A DNA stretch of 64,000 bases, taken from Stigmatella ashevillena. Its GTDB lineage: Bacteria > Myxococcota > Myxococcia > Myxococcales > Myxococcaceae. Of this stretch, positions 39,957 to 49,989 are shown in pieces. The notes beneath the pieces are model-generated. The model had not been told where the DNA came from, did not search any database, and was given only the letters and a program-made list of their open reading frames with translations. A program made the translations under genes and the position numbers. The DNA lies in the NCBI RefSeq assembly GCF_028368975.1, contig NZ_JAQNDM010000002.1, forward strand, positions 2,118,007 through 2,182,006. Reading direction: 5' to 3'. Position 1 is the stretch's first letter. Each line of letters opens with the position of its first letter.

Positions 39957-41138
39957 ATGCGACGCGCTGCCTTCCTCCTGATCTTGCTCGCCACCGCGTG
40001 TGCCCGCCGGTCCACGCTCCCTCCTGAACCGGTTGCGGCCCCGCCCCCCGAGCCCGCTGTCTCCCTGCCAACACCTCCTGCCCCACCGCCCCCCGAGCCG
40101 GTCCCTGCTGCCCGCCCGGTCACCCTGCTGGTGGGCGGGGACGTGACGGTGGGGCACCACCACCAGACGTACTTCGACGAGCAGGTGGCCAAAGGACGCT
40201 CGCGCGAGGAGATGTTCGCCCACGGCTTCAAAGGGGTGAAGGCGGCCGCCGACGCGGCGGATCTCTTCCTCGTCAACCTCGAATGCCCCTTCACCGAGGG
40301 CGGCGAGAAGCTGCCCAAGAACTTCAACTTCCGGGCACGGCCCGAGTTCGTGAACACGCTGCTCGCCGGCAGCGTGGACGTGGTGAGCCTCGCCAACAAC
40401 CACATGATGGACTACGGCCCTCAAGGGCTGCTGGACACCCTGGCGACGCTGGAGCAGGCGCGGATCCCCTACTTCGGCGCGGGGCGCACCCTGGCCGAGG
40501 CCCGGCGCCCGGCCCTCGTCACCGTGGGCGGCGTTCGCTTCGCCTTCCTGGGCTACTTCTTCCTGGGGACCCGCAACATCGAGCCGCCCCAGGTGTACGC
40601 CACGGAGACCACCCCGGGGGTGGCGGGCCACTTCTCGGACATCCAGGTGATGGAACGGATGCTGCGCGAGGACATCCTCGCCGCGAAGGCCCAGGCGGAC
40701 GTGGTGCTCCCCTACTTCCACTGGGGCCGCGAGGGCACCTTCGAACCAGAGCCCTATCAGATCCAACTGGCCCGGGTGGCCATCGAGGCGGGGGCGGCGG
40801 GGGTGCTTGGCAGCCACCCGCACGTGCTCCAGGGGATGGAGCTGTACCAAGGTGCCCCGGTCGTCTACTCGCTGGGAAACTTCGTCTTTGGAGGCAACTG
40901 GAACCCGCGCGAGAAGCGCAGCGCGCTCTTCCAGGCCCGGTTTTCCCCGGCAGGGTACCTGTCGAGCGAGATCATCCCGCTGCGGACGGACCGCTATCCC
41001 GAGGTTCCCATCCAGCCCGTCATCGTGACCGGACCGGAGGCAGAGGCGGTGATGCGCCTGCTGGCCACCAGCTCCGAGAAACTGCCCCGGATGCTGCCAG
41101 AGCTGGAGCCATGGCGCTCGAGCCCCCCCCTCCCCTGA
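39957..41138 (+). CDS. CapA-like lipoprotein (poly-gamma-glutamate synthesis family)
   Basis: The ATG at 39957 opens a lipoprotein signal (LLILLATACAR, cysteine about residue 14), followed by a Pro-rich spacer (residues 20-50) and a PGA_cap metallophosphatase-like domain. Its motifs are LLVGGDVTVG (about 60-69), LVNLECP, LANNHMMDYG (about 145-154), HWGRE and GSHPHVLQG, the metal ligands of the family. CapA proteins take part in capsule or poly-gamma-glutamate handling. There are no CapB/C partners here, so this is a stand-alone relative of uncertain function. Confidence 0.82.
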   Translation: MRRAAFLLILLATACARRSTLPPEPVAAPPPEPAVSLPTPPAPPPPEPVPAARPVTLLVGGDVTVGHHHQTYFDEQVAKGRSREEMFAHGFKGVKAAADAADLFLVNLECPFTEGGEKLPKNFNFRARPEFVNTLLAGSVDVVSLANNHMMDYGPQGLLDTLATLEQARIPYFGAGRTLAEARRPALVTVGGVRFAFLGYFFLGTRNIEPPQVYATETTPGVAGHFSDIQVMERMLREDILAAKAQADVVLPYFHWGREGTFEPEPYQIQLARVAIEAGAAGVLGSHPHVLQGMELYQGAPVVYSLGNFVFGGNWNPREKRSALFQARFSPAGYLSSEIIPLRTDRYPEVPIQPVIVTGPEAEAVMRLLATSSEKLPRMLPELEPWRSSPPLP

Positions 41139-41173
41139 AACCCAAGGGGAGAGGCACGGCCCTGCGGAAGCCC

Positions 41174-41299
41174 TTAGCGCTTGGGCTTGTTGTTCTGCCC
41201 ACGCTTGGCGCGCACGCGGCGGCGCTTGAGGGCGCCCTTCCGGACCTTGGCGCGGTTGGACAGCTTCTTCTTCGAGCGATTTCCCTTTTGGGCGGGCAT
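41174..41299 (-). CDS. 41-residue highly basic protein next to prfA
   Basis: The ATG at 41299 lies behind GGAG (nine bases) and gives 41 residues, of which 10 are Lys and 9 are Arg, with no Asp or Glu. The longer frame to 41431 would add a non-homologous 44 residues. The composition suggests binding to rRNA, tRNA or DNA, like a tiny ribosomal or nucleoid protein. In many bacteria a ribosomal protein gene (rpmE) precedes prfA; here this gene occupies the neighbouring slot on the other strand. I cannot name the family. Confidence 0.6.
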   Translation of the reverse strand: MPAQKGNRSKKKLSNRAKVRKGALKRRRVRAKRGQNNKPKR

Positions 41300-41448
41300 G
41301 TGGAAGGACTCCAGTGGAGATGTTGAGCCGCAGTGAAGCGGCAGCGGGCGCTCTTCTTTCACGCTCCTGGCCACGCTTCCAAGGAATTTCTTGACGACGC
41401 CACCCTTGCCAGCGGGCAGCCAACGGGGCAATACCCCCGGGAACGACG

Positions 41449-42545
<1,097 letters not shown>

Positions 42546-42549
<4 letters not shown>

Positions 42550-43424
42550 GCGAGACCTGGACCATCCGCAAGGTCCTGACCTGGACGGCGCAGCACTTCG
42601 AGAAGCGCCAGGTGGACTCGCCCCGGCTCACCGCCGAGGTGCTCCTGGCGCACCTGCTGAAGACGGGACGGGTGCGCCTGTATGTGGACCTGGACCGGCC
42701 GCTCTCCAAAGAGGAGCTGGCCGCCTACCGGGCCCTCATCGAGCGGCGCATGGCGGGCGAGCCCACCCAGTACCTGACGGGCGCGAAGGAGTTCTACAAC
42801 CGCCCCTTCAAGGTGGATGCCCGCGTGCTCATCCCCCGCCCGGAGACGGAGCTGCTCGTGGAAGCCGCCCTCCGGGCCTTGCCCAAGGACGCCCCCAGCC
42901 ACGCCCTGGATGTGTGCGCCGGCTCGGGCTGCATCGCCATCAGCCTCGCCGCCGAGCGCCCCCAGGCCTCCGTGCTGGCCACGGACCTGTCGCCCGGCGC
43001 ATGCGCGCTGGCCCGGGAGAACGCCGAGACCCTGGGGGTGAGCAGCCGCGTCACCCTCCTCCAGGGAGACCTCTTCGCCCCGGTCCCCGCAGACGCCCGC
43101 TTCGCCCTGGTGGTCTCCAATCCGCCCTACATCGCCTCCGGGGAGATTCCAGGCCTGTCGGCGGAAGTGCGCCGCGAGCCCTCCCTGGCGCTGGATGGGG
43201 GCCTGGATGGACTGGACTTGATTCGCCGCGTCATCCAAGGCGCCCGCCGGTATCTGGAGCCTGGCGGCCTGCTTGCAATGGAGATTGGCGAAACCCAGGG
43301 GGCCGCCGTGAAGGAGCTGCTCCAGGCCGCGGGCTACAGCGACGCGCGCGTGGAGAAGGATCTGGAGCGGCGGGACCGCCTCGCTTTTGGGACACAACCC
43401 GTGGCCACCGAGCCGCGGGGGTGA
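42546..43424 (+). CDS. prmC: Release-factor glutamine methyltransferase
   Basis: The 292-residue protein has the HemK/PrmC N-terminal domain and a SAM-binding methyltransferase core. The SAM motif is [12 protein letters not shown] (about residues 120-131), and NPPYIASGE (about 195-203) holds the target glutamine. It methylates the GGQ glutamine of RF1 and RF2. The start overlaps the prfA stop, and murA follows after 10 bases. Confidence 0.95.
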
Positions 43425-43434
43425 CACGGGACTG

Positions 43435-44700
43435 ATGGACAAGATCGTCGTGAAGGGTGGCCCCGCGCTGTGTGGGGAAGTGCAAGCCTCGGGGGCCAAG
43501 AATGCCGCGCTCCCCATCCTCGCCTCCTCGCTGCTGGCCGATGGAAAGAGCACCTACCGCAACGTGCCGGACCTGGTGGACGTCTCCACCATGCTCAAGG
43601 TGCTGCGAACCATGGGGTGTGGCGCCGAGCGCCTGACGGAGACCGCCAAGGACGTCTGCGAGGTGACCGTGGGGGCGGGCATCACCCCCGAGGCCCCGTA
43701 CGAGCTGGTCAAGACGATGCGCGCCTCCGTGCTGGTGCTGGGCCCCCTGGTGGCCCGCTACGGCCGGGCGCGGGTGTCGCTGCCGGGCGGCTGTGCCATC
43801 GGCGCCCGCCCCATCGACCAGCACCTCAAGGGCCTCAAGGCCCTGGGGGCGGACATCACCCTCACCGAGGGCTATGTGGAGGCCCGGGCCCAACGGCTGC
43901 GGGGGGCCACGGTCAACTTTGACCTCATCACCGTCACCGGCACGGAAAACGTGATGATGGCGGCGGTGCTGGCCAAGGGGCGCACCGTCCTGGAGAACTG
44001 CGCGCGCGAGCCCGAGGTGGAGGAGCTGGCCCGGGTGCTCAACAAGATGGGCGCGCGCATCGAGGGCGGGGGCACCTCCGTCATCACCATCGACGGGGTG
44101 GAGGCCCTGCACCCGGTGGAGCACGCCATCCTGCCGGACCGCATCGAGGCCGGCACCCTGCTGGTGGCCGCGGCCATCAGCGGCGGCGACATCCTGGTGA
44201 AACACGCGGTGCCCGAGCACATGGAGGCGGTGGTGCTCAAGCTGCGCGAGACGGGGTGCACGGTGACCACCGAGAACGGGGGGGTGCGCTGCAAGGCCCC
44301 CCAGACCCTCCGTCCCGTAGACGTGACGACCACCGAACACCCGGGCTTCCCCACGGACATGCAGGCGCAGCTCATGGTGCTGCTGAGCGTGGCCCAGGGC
44401 ACCTCGGTCATCTCCGAGCACATCTTCGAAAACCGCTTCATGCACGTGGCGGAGCTGCACCGCATGGGGGCGGACATCACCATCCAGGGCCCCACCGCGG
44501 TGGTGAAGGGGGTGCCCAAGCTGTCCGGCGCCCCCGTGATGGCCACGGACCTGAGGGCCAGCGCCTCCCTCATCCTGGCCGGTCTCCGAGCCGAGGGACG
44601 CACGGACGTCCAGCGCGTCTACCACCTGGACCGGGGCTACGAGCGGCTCGAACTCAAGCTGCGAAGCCTGGGGGCCGACATCCAGCGCATGAAGGCCTGA
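43435..44700 (+). CDS. murA: UDP-N-acetylglucosamine 1-carboxyvinyltransferase
   Basis: The start is ATG 43435 ([14 protein letters not shown]). The 421-residue enzyme makes enolpyruvyl-UDP-GlcNAc, the first committed step of peptidoglycan synthesis. Diagnostic features are the [12 protein letters not shown] motif (Lys-Asn pair about residue 22) and the phosphoenolpyruvate/fosfomycin cysteine in [12 protein letters not shown] (about residue 118). Because the cysteine is present, the enzyme should be fosfomycin-sensitive. It is the last gene of the prfA-prmC-murA unit. Confidence 0.96.
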   Translation: MDKIVVKGGPALCGEVQASGAKNAALPILASSLLADGKSTYRNVPDLVDVSTMLKVLRTMGCGAERLTETAKDVCEVTVGAGITPEAPYELVKTMRASVLVLGPLVARYGRARVSLPGGCAIGARPIDQHLKGLKALGADITLTEGYVEARAQRLRGATVNFDLITVTGTENVMMAAVLAKGRTVLENCAREPEVEELARVLNKMGARIEGGGTSVITIDGVEALHPVEHAILPDRIEAGTLLVAAAISGGDILVKHAVPEHMEAVVLKLRETGCTVTTENGGVRCKAPQTLRPVDVTTTEHPGFPTDMQAQLMVLLSVAQGTSVISEHIFENRFMHVAELHRMGADITIQGPTAVVKGVPKLSGAPVMATDLRASASLILAGLRAEGRTDVQRVYHLDRGYERLELKLRSLGADIQRMKA

Positions 44701-44732
44701 CGGCTCGTTTGCAACAGAATGGCCCTCAACGG

Positions 44733-44762
44733 TTGCATCCCAAATTTCGGGCGCCCTATCAT
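44733..44762 (+). promoter_or_regulatory. Candidate sigma70 promoter before the zinc-ribbon gene
   Basis: TTGCAT (44733-44738) and TATCAT (44757-44762) are spaced by 18 bases, about 50 bases before the start of the downstream gene. It is found by eye; experimental proof is absent. Confidence 0.4.
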
Positions 44763-44813
44763 CGGGTTATTCACCAGGGAGCACGCTCCCGTTTCAGGAG
44801 AATGAACCGTCCC

Positions 44814-45200
44814 ATGATTTGCCCCGGTTGCAACGTCGAGATGGCCGATCTCGAAGGGGATGACCTGACGTTGCGGAAGTGTGGAGAGTGCGGCGGGCTG
44901 TGGATCGACGTCGCGGACCTCAACCGGGTCCTGCTCCACAACAACCTCCCCGGGCTGGAGAGCCAGGGCGGTAAGCTCGACGCGGACGCGCTCACGGGCC
45001 AATGCCCGGAGTGCCAGGTGGACCTGGTCCGGGTAACCGGTGGAGACCGGCATCACCCGCTCCAATACGACACCTGCGAATCCTGCGGTGGCATCTTCCT
45101 GGAGTCGGAGTTCGCGGACGCGACCGACGCCAAGGTCGCCGTCTCGGAGATCATCGACTTCTTCCGCGCCTTCAGTGCGAAGAAGAAGACCGCCGTCTAA
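44814..45200 (+). CDS. Double zinc-ribbon (TFIIB-type) protein
   Basis: The start is ambiguous. ATG 44802 lies only one base after AGGAG and ATG 44814 thirteen bases after it; the second gives the usual family start MICPGC and 128 residues. Two cysteine-quartet zinc ribbons are visible: CPGC...CGECGGLW (about residues 3-28) and CPEC...CESCGGIFLE (about 62-92). They match the TFIIB-like zinc-finger family (zf-TFIIB). The rest is acidic and helical. Function is unknown. Confidence 0.75.
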   Translation: MICPGCNVEMADLEGDDLTLRKCGECGGLWIDVADLNRVLLHNNLPGLESQGGKLDADALTGQCPECQVDLVRVTGGDRHHPLQYDTCESCGGIFLESEFADATDAKVAVSEIIDFFRAFSAKKKTAV

Positions 45201-45248
45201 CCCTCCCTGCCCCCAGATGCCTGCCAGCCCCCCCTTGGCCGCCCTCCT

Positions 45249-46094
45249 TCAGGGCCGGCTTCGGAAGGGCTCTTTCCAGGGGCCGGGCACATCGCCCTGA
45301 AGGGTGATCGTCTGTCCGTCCGTCGGCCCGTCGCCCTCCGAGGGCTGCAGACTCGCGGCGGTCTTGCCCTTCTTGGGGATCTCCAGGGTCAGCTTGGAGC
45401 TCGAGGCCGTGTACGCCCCCGTGAGCAGGGTGGGCTCCTCCCCATCCAGCGGCTCGTGGACGAAGCGGTACGTCCCATCCACATAGAAGGACAAGAAACG
45501 GTCGGGCGCACCCTCGAGCCCCGCGTACCAAGTGCCCAACAGGGGGGCCGTGCGCCCGTCGTACTTCAGCTTCGGGGCCAGCTGGGGCCCATTGAGCGGC
45601 TTGCCCTCGGAGTAGAAGACGACATCCGTGAGACACACCGGGGCATTGGGCTCGGCGCCGGGGAACGTGTCCACCACCTCCAGGGTGAACCAGGCGCCCG
45701 AGATGGCCGGATTCAGGGGCACCGTCTGGGTGCCCCGCTTGTCCTCGAGGGTGAAGGTGCGGGCACTCTCCTTGCCCTGCAGGGTGAGCTTCTTCACCCG
45801 GGCGTAGTCCTTGAATGCCTGCCGATCCGAGCCATTGCCCGTGTAGAGGCGCACCTCGTCCACGGTGGCCACCCCCTTGAAGCCGACGGACAGCGGACTG
45901 CCGCGCCCTCCCGGCGAGCACCACACGGTGGTGTCCCGCCCATCCAGGATGTTGAGCGGGGAGTAGCGTTCGGGGTGTGCGTCCTTCTCCAGGTAATCCG
46001 CTGCCTGGGCGTAGCCGACAGAGGGCTGCGCGGCGAGGGCGGGAAGCGGGAGGGAGAGGGACAACAGGCTGGCGAGGATCGAGATGCGACGCAT
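45249..46094 (-). CDS. Secreted protein with NADase-type glycan-binding (discoidin-like) domain
   Basis: The start at ATG 46094 (or 46103) opens a signal peptide (ILASLLSLSLPLPALAA). The 281-residue protein has the discoidin-like signature around residues 25-60 (SPLNILDGRDTTVWCSPGG) and DEVRLYTGNGSDRQAFKDYARVK, the pattern named the NADase-type glycan-binding domain. A second beta-rich region from about 175 (LGTWYAGLEGAPDRFLSFYVDGTYRF) resembles lipocalin-like domains. It is probably periplasmic or secreted. It is divergent from the gene at 46232. Confidence 0.72.
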   Translation of the reverse strand: MRRISILASLLSLSLPLPALAAQPSVGYAQAADYLEKDAHPERYSPLNILDGRDTTVWCSPGGRGSPLSVGFKGVATVDEVRLYTGNGSDRQAFKDYARVKKLTLQGKESARTFTLEDKRGTQTVPLNPAISGAWFTLEVVDTFPGAEPNAPVCLTDVVFYSEGKPLNGPQLAPKLKYDGRTAPLLGTWYAGLEGAPDRFLSFYVDGTYRFVHEPLDGEEPTLLTGAYTASSSKLTLEIPKKGKTAASLQPSEGDGPTDGQTITLQGDVPGPWKEPFRSRP

Positions 46095-46231
46095 GGAAGT
46101 CATCTTGGATCGGTCCAGGACGCACGCTCCAGTCCACGGCCCACCCGGATGAAAACGCCGCCCGCATTGTTTGCGGTGCTTGACACACGCCCCCTGGGGG
46201 CAAGAGTAGGCCGCCGATGCGAGGAGAGGTG

Positions 46232-48136
46232 ATGCGACGTCTGGTCTGGATTGCTGTGTGCGCCGCACTGGCCGGCTGCCCCAAGGGCAAGGAAGAGGTG
46301 CCCGATGCGGGCCCGCCCATCGACCCCGGTCCAGACGCCTTGACCGAGAAGGAGCCCAATGAGCGGCCAGACCAGGCGCTGGCCCTGGTGCGAGACGCGG
46401 TGGTGACGGGGGCCCTCTCGGCGGACCCTTCCAAACAGGATGAGGACTGGTACCGGCTGGCACCGTCCACCGCGCGCACCGCGGACATCACCCTCTCCGG
46501 CATTCCCGGAGTGGATGTGACGCTGGAGGTCTACGACCGGGACCGCAACCGGCTGGGGAGTGTGAACAGCGAGGGGGAAGGCAAACCGGAGCGCTTCCCG
46601 AATCTCTTCGTCGAGGGCGAGCGCTTCGTGCGCGTGGCCTCGGCGCGCAAGGGCAGCGGAGGGGCCTACACCCTCACGCTGAGCTACCGGCGGCCCAATG
46701 ACGGCGAGGAGCGGGAGCCCAACGATCGGGCCGTGGACGCACACCCGCTGACGCTCGGGCAGGCGGTGGCCGCCTACATCGGCCACTCGGGCGACGAGGA
46801 CTGGTACCGCGTCGAGCTGCCCGCCCCCGAGGCCGCCCTCCCTCCGTCCACCGAGACGTCCCCTCCCTCCACCGAGACACCCCCTCCCCCCCCCACCGAA
46901 GCCCCTCCGCCGACACCTCCCACGGAGGCCGCTCCTCCGGCTGAGGGCATGGCCGCCCCCCCGGAAGAGGCATCCGCTCCCACGGAAGGCATCGTCCCCC
47001 CCGAGGCCCTGGGCGGCGATGCGGGCGTTCCAGGGGCGGTGGCCCAAGGGGGGGATGCCGGAACCCCTCCCCCGCCGGAGCCCCCCAGCGTGGCACTGAA
47101 GATCGATCTGTCCGCCCTGGACGGCGTGCGTCCGGAGCTCTCGGTGCTTTCCGCCGCGGAGGCCCCGCTGTTCACCCTGCGCGGCAAGGAAGGCGAGGCA
47201 CTCTCGCTGCGCAACATCGGCGTGCGCGCCACGGACCGCATGGTCTACGTGGTGGTGAAGAGCGGCTGGATGGGCACGGGCAAGGAGGCCCGGCGCGCCT
47301 ACAACGCGACGACTGCGTACACCCTCTCGGTGTCGCTCGAAGAGGCGGGGGCCAACGCGGAGCTGGAGCCCAACGATGAGCTGTACAAGGCCACCCCGCT
47401 GACTTCAGCGGGGTTCAAGGAGGGCTTCCTGGCGCCCAAGAGCGACGTGGACCACTACGTGCTGCGCACGAGCGAGCCTCTGCTGGCCAAGGTGGAGCTG
47501 TCCGGAGTGGACCGGCTCGATCTGGTGCTCTCTGCGGTAGAGCCTCCCACGGGCGAAGGGGCGCAGGAGACGGTGACCCTGCGTGCCAATGACGGCGCGG
47601 TGAAGGAGCCCGAACGCCTCAACAACGTCTCCTGCCGGGAGGCGTGCTACTTCCGGGTGGAGAGCGCCACGCGGAAAATCGACGGCAAGTGGGTGAAGGA
47701 CTTCGAGAACGCGGACCTGCCCTACCGCATCTCGGTCACCACGGTGCCTGACAACGGCAGTGAGGAGAGCGAGCCCAACAACACGGCGGCACGGGCCACG
47801 GAGCTGATGTTCGGCAAGCCCCTGCGCGGCACGGTGTACCCGGTCAAGGACGTGGACTACTACCGGTTGGATCTGTCGGACCGGCCCGTGCGCACCTCAC
47901 TCCGGGCCACGCTGCTGGGCATCCTCAAGGTGGATGTGGGGCTGTACCTCCACCGAATGGGCGAGGACGGGAAGCTGTCGCTCGTGCAGACGGCGGACCG
48001 CGCCAAGGGAGACCAGCCCGAGACCATCCGCTACAGCGCCGAGCCGGGGGTCTATGTCCTGGAAGTCCGCGACACGAAGAACCGCGAGTCCAACTTCCAG
48101 GACGCGTATCAGCTCTCCGTCGAGGAGGGCGAGTAA
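46232..48136 (+). CDS. Lipoprotein with pre-peptidase C-terminal (PPC)-like domains
   Basis: The start ATG 46232 lies behind GGAGAGG; ATG 46217 is in frame upstream. The 634-residue product begins with a lipoprotein signal (AVCAALAGC). It holds at least four PPC-like beta domains, recognised by the recurrent EPN(D/E/N)...DxDWYR/DVDYYR pairs (EKEPNERPD...QDEDWYRL, REPNDRAVD...DEDWYRV, LEPNDELYK...SDVDHYVL, SEPNNTAAR...KDVDYYRL). A Pro/Thr/Glu low-complexity stretch interrupts the second (about residues 205-285). PPC domains are usually attached to secreted enzymes; here no enzyme is visible, so a surface or adhesion role is likely. Confidence 0.78.
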   Translation: MRRLVWIAVCAALAGCPKGKEEVPDAGPPIDPGPDALTEKEPNERPDQALALVRDAVVTGALSADPSKQDEDWYRLAPSTARTADITLSGIPGVDVTLEVYDRDRNRLGSVNSEGEGKPERFPNLFVEGERFVRVASARKGSGGAYTLTLSYRRPNDGEEREPNDRAVDAHPLTLGQAVAAYIGHSGDEDWYRVELPAPEAALPPSTETSPPSTETPPPPPTEAPPPTPPTEAAPPAEGMAAPPEEASAPTEGIVPPEALGGDAGVPGAVAQGGDAGTPPPPEPPSVALKIDLSALDGVRPELSVLSAAEAPLFTLRGKEGEALSLRNIGVRATDRMVYVVVKSGWMGTGKEARRAYNATTAYTLSVSLEEAGANAELEPNDELYKATPLTSAGFKEGFLAPKSDVDHYVLRTSEPLLAKVELSGVDRLDLVLSAVEPPTGEGAQETVTLRANDGAVKEPERLNNVSCREACYFRVESATRKIDGKWVKDFENADLPYRISVTTVPDNGSEESEPNNTAARATELMFGKPLRGTVYPVKDVDYYRLDLSDRPVRTSLRATLLGILKVDVGLYLHRMGEDGKLSLVQTADRAKGDQPETIRYSAEPGVYVLEVRDTKNRESNFQDAYQLSVEEGE

Positions 48137-48163
48137 GGGGCGCAACGCCCTCGACACTTCCCG

Positions 48164-48192
48164 TTGACAAGCCAGGGCGGGGCCCCTACTTT
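48164..48192 (+). promoter_or_regulatory. tRNA-Gly promoter
   Basis: A perfect TTGACA (48164-48169), a 17-base spacer and TACTTT (48187-48192) place the transcription start a few bases before the mature tRNA 5' end. Confidence 0.8.
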
Positions 48193-48207
48193 GGGCCCGC
48201 TTCAGCC

Positions 48208-48280
48208 GCGGTGGTAGCTCAGCTGGTAGAGCACGAGCTTCCCAAGCTCGGGGTCGCGGGTTCGAATCCCGTCCGCCGCT
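48208..48280 (+). tRNA. tRNA-Gly (anticodon CCC)
   Basis: A 73-nt cloverleaf is readable: acceptor stem GCGGTGG with CCGCCGC (one G-U pair), D-stem GCTC with GAGC, anticodon stem CGAGC with GCTCG, loop TTCCCAA (anticodon CCC), T-arm GCGGG-TTCGAAT-CCCGT, discriminator T. The 3' CCA is not encoded. It reads GGG codons. Confidence 0.96.
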
Positions 48281-48287
48281 CACTCTC

Positions 48288-48340
48288 AAGGGCCTGGAAT
48301 CACAGGGGAACTCCCCAGTGATTCCAGGCCCTTCGTTTTT
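48288..48340 (+). terminator. Strong terminator after tRNA-Gly
   Basis: A perfect 16-bp stem (48288-48303 with 48318-48333) closes a 14-base loop and is followed by TTTTT (48336-48340), eight bases after the tRNA. It insulates the tRNA from the accessory genes downstream. Confidence 0.92.
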
Positions 48341-48385
48341 CCGGCTGAAGGTGGGCACCAAGACAACCGCCGACCTGGCCCCCAC

Positions 48386-48600
48386 GTGTTCAGCCGAGTC
48401 AATCCAGCCAACTACGCGACCATGGGCATGACGCGTAAGGCGGAACGCTCATTCCAGATGTCGTCATTCACGATGGCCATCCATTGCGAGCCTTGGCCAT
48501 CTATGACTTCAAGTTTCCATGTCCGGGAAGCAACGAAGCACGGTGGACCTCTTATCCCAAGGGTTACCCCTACCACCTGACTGTTGATGCGCGAAGGTCT
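48386..48600 (+). pseudogene. Decayed C-terminal toxin (nuclease-like) fragment
   Basis: Two frames joined near 48437 by a frameshift give a protein-like string: first NPANYATMGMTRKA (48386-48437), then GGTLIPDVVIHDGHPLRALA, YDFKFPCPGSN, RWTSYPKGYPYHL (48439-48600), after which the frame loses meaning. The (Y)DFK pair next to a Pro-Asp-Val-Val strand resembles the PD-(D/E)xK-type C-terminal toxin domains of myxobacterial polymorphic effectors. There is no start or secretion region, so only a remnant is left. It sits between the tRNA terminator and an immunity-type gene. This is a judgement from pattern memory. Confidence 0.42.
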
Positions 48601-49405
48601 CAACATCAGCTTCTTCATGAGGCAGGCGCATCAATCAGTCGCGCAAGCGGTATTCCGCTCTCTGGAGACATACCTCCAAATCATAGGCTCTCAGGCGCTC
48701 GCCTGGTACGCAGACATGAATGGAGAAATGCAGGAATTGAATGAAAAATCCTGGCAGGAAATCCGAGAGAATCTGCTCTCGGATCAAGGTGCTCTCGTTG
48801 ACCTGAAGGACGGGCCAGGCGGCGTTGGGGAATTTCAGTTCGAGTACCAGGGAGGACAGCTGGACGAGCCACCTCACACCGAGATGAGAGGACCCGTCTG
48901 TGCCGTCTCGTTCTGGCTCTCGACGGAATATTTGGAGACACACGGACCTGTTCATGTCCGCGACCTCGCCTTGGCCCTGGCGGACCCACTTCCCTTCAAC
49001 TCCGGCCTCCCGGGTGTCTCCAGGGAAATCCGCCGCTGGTGCTTCCGCTATCCAGGACTGGACATCATCGACCTGGGTCCCCTCTCCGCGGAATTGGGAA
49101 CCCAGGTCCGCGGGGCTTTTTGGCTGACGTTCCTGGGCCAACCTGTGTTGGGCAAGCTGGGGGGCCCAGCGGGTGTGCGCAACCGGCTGAACTCCTCGGA
49201 TATCGCCGTTCAGGCCATGGACGGCGATCGGGCCATCCTCACCCTGGGAGACTCCCCAACCGCAGGGGACACCGAGCAAGGTGGTCTCCCAAGCCATCGT
49301 GAGCTGGCGCGCATCTTGGAGCCGTGGCTGCACCAAGAACGGGTTGCCTTCCGAGATTTCACCCAAGAAGAGACGCGGCGCTGGGAGCGCCGCTGGCTCG
49401 ACTGA
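48587..49405 (+). CDS. DUF3396 (type VI immunity-like) protein
   Basis: The start is ATG 48587 or the TTG just before it, with an in-frame stop two codons upstream of that TTG; there is no clear ribosome site. The 272-residue soluble protein matches the DUF3396 family: RWCFRYPGLDIIDLGPLS (about residues 147-164), AFWLTFLGQPVLGKLGG, and the AILTLGDSPTAGDTEQG plus HRELARILEPWL ending. DUF3396 proteins are annotated as type VI secretion immunity proteins. The gene directly follows the decayed toxin fragment, as expected for an immunity gene left after toxin loss. Confidence 0.75.
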   Translation: MREGLNISFFMRQAHQSVAQAVFRSLETYLQIIGSQALAWYADMNGEMQELNEKSWQEIRENLLSDQGALVDLKDGPGGVGEFQFEYQGGQLDEPPHTEMRGPVCAVSFWLSTEYLETHGPVHVRDLALALADPLPFNSGLPGVSREIRRWCFRYPGLDIIDLGPLSAELGTQVRGAFWLTFLGQPVLGKLGGPAGVRNRLNSSDIAVQAMDGDRAILTLGDSPTAGDTEQGGLPSHRELARILEPWLHQERVAFRDFTQEETRRWERRWLD

Positions 49406-49419
49406 TAGAGTCACAGCGC

Positions 49420-49989
49420 ATGGGCGTTCACGACTTCCAATGCAGTGTCTGCGGCCCCCCCTCCTCCTATTCGTGCGGCGAGAAAACCGGCGATCCCTGT
49501 GAGCAGGAAGGCATGGGAGAAGATCAGGCCGTGCTCGACCTCTTCTTCTTCGCAGCGGCGGACGCACCTCAGAGCGTCGAGGAATTCGAGCAGGCGCGAG
49601 GCCGGGCCCGCCGCGTCGAGACGAAACCGTTCGGCTATGACTGGGGTGATTGGGAGTTCGAGCCCAGCCTCAACTACCGGCAACTGCTCATGGACGATGA
49701 GGACGTGGCGGGCATCTGGGCCATCCAGCCATTCAACGAGGAGTTCGGAGAGGGCAGTCCCGTTTCCATCGAGATCCCCGAGGACGAGCAGGTCTGGGCT
49801 GTGAACTACTGCCCGCAGTGCCGCGAGCTGTTCGTGGGGAGCACAAAGCCCACGGAGGAGCCCTGCCTGGAACTCCTGCGCGCCATCGCCGAGCATCTCG
49901 AAATGGACTTCACGGGCGTGCACGGAAGCGCAGACAAGGCGCCTTTCATCAAATCGATTCGAGAACGCATCGCCCGAAGACGCCCTTGA
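49420..49989 (+). CDS. Hypothetical cysteine-rich protein of the toxin/immunity island
   Basis: The ATG at 49420 gives 189 residues; no strong ribosome site is seen. The N terminus carries several cysteines (FQCSVCG, YSCGEKTGDPC; residues about 6-28) and the middle another pair (NYCPQCRELF, about residues 130-139), suggesting a zinc-binding fold. The protein is very acidic otherwise. I do not recognise a family. It lies 14 bases after the DUF3396 gene and is likely co-transcribed, so a second immunity or accessory role is possible. Confidence 0.6.
   Translation: MGVHDFQCSVCGPPSSYSCGEKTGDPCEQEGMGEDQAVLDLFFFAAADAPQSVEEFEQARGRARRVETKPFGYDWGDWEFEPSLNYRQLLMDDEDVAGIWAIQPFNEEFGEGSPVSIEIPEDEQVWAVNYCPQCRELFVGSTKPTEEPCLELLRAIAEHLEMDFTGVHGSADKAPFIKSIRERIARRRP

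Noticed and set aside
48412-48618. Short minus-strand frame in the tRNA-adjacent region
   Set aside because: It lacks a ribosome site and overlaps the toxin-like plus-strand remnant, whose residues look far more protein-like.
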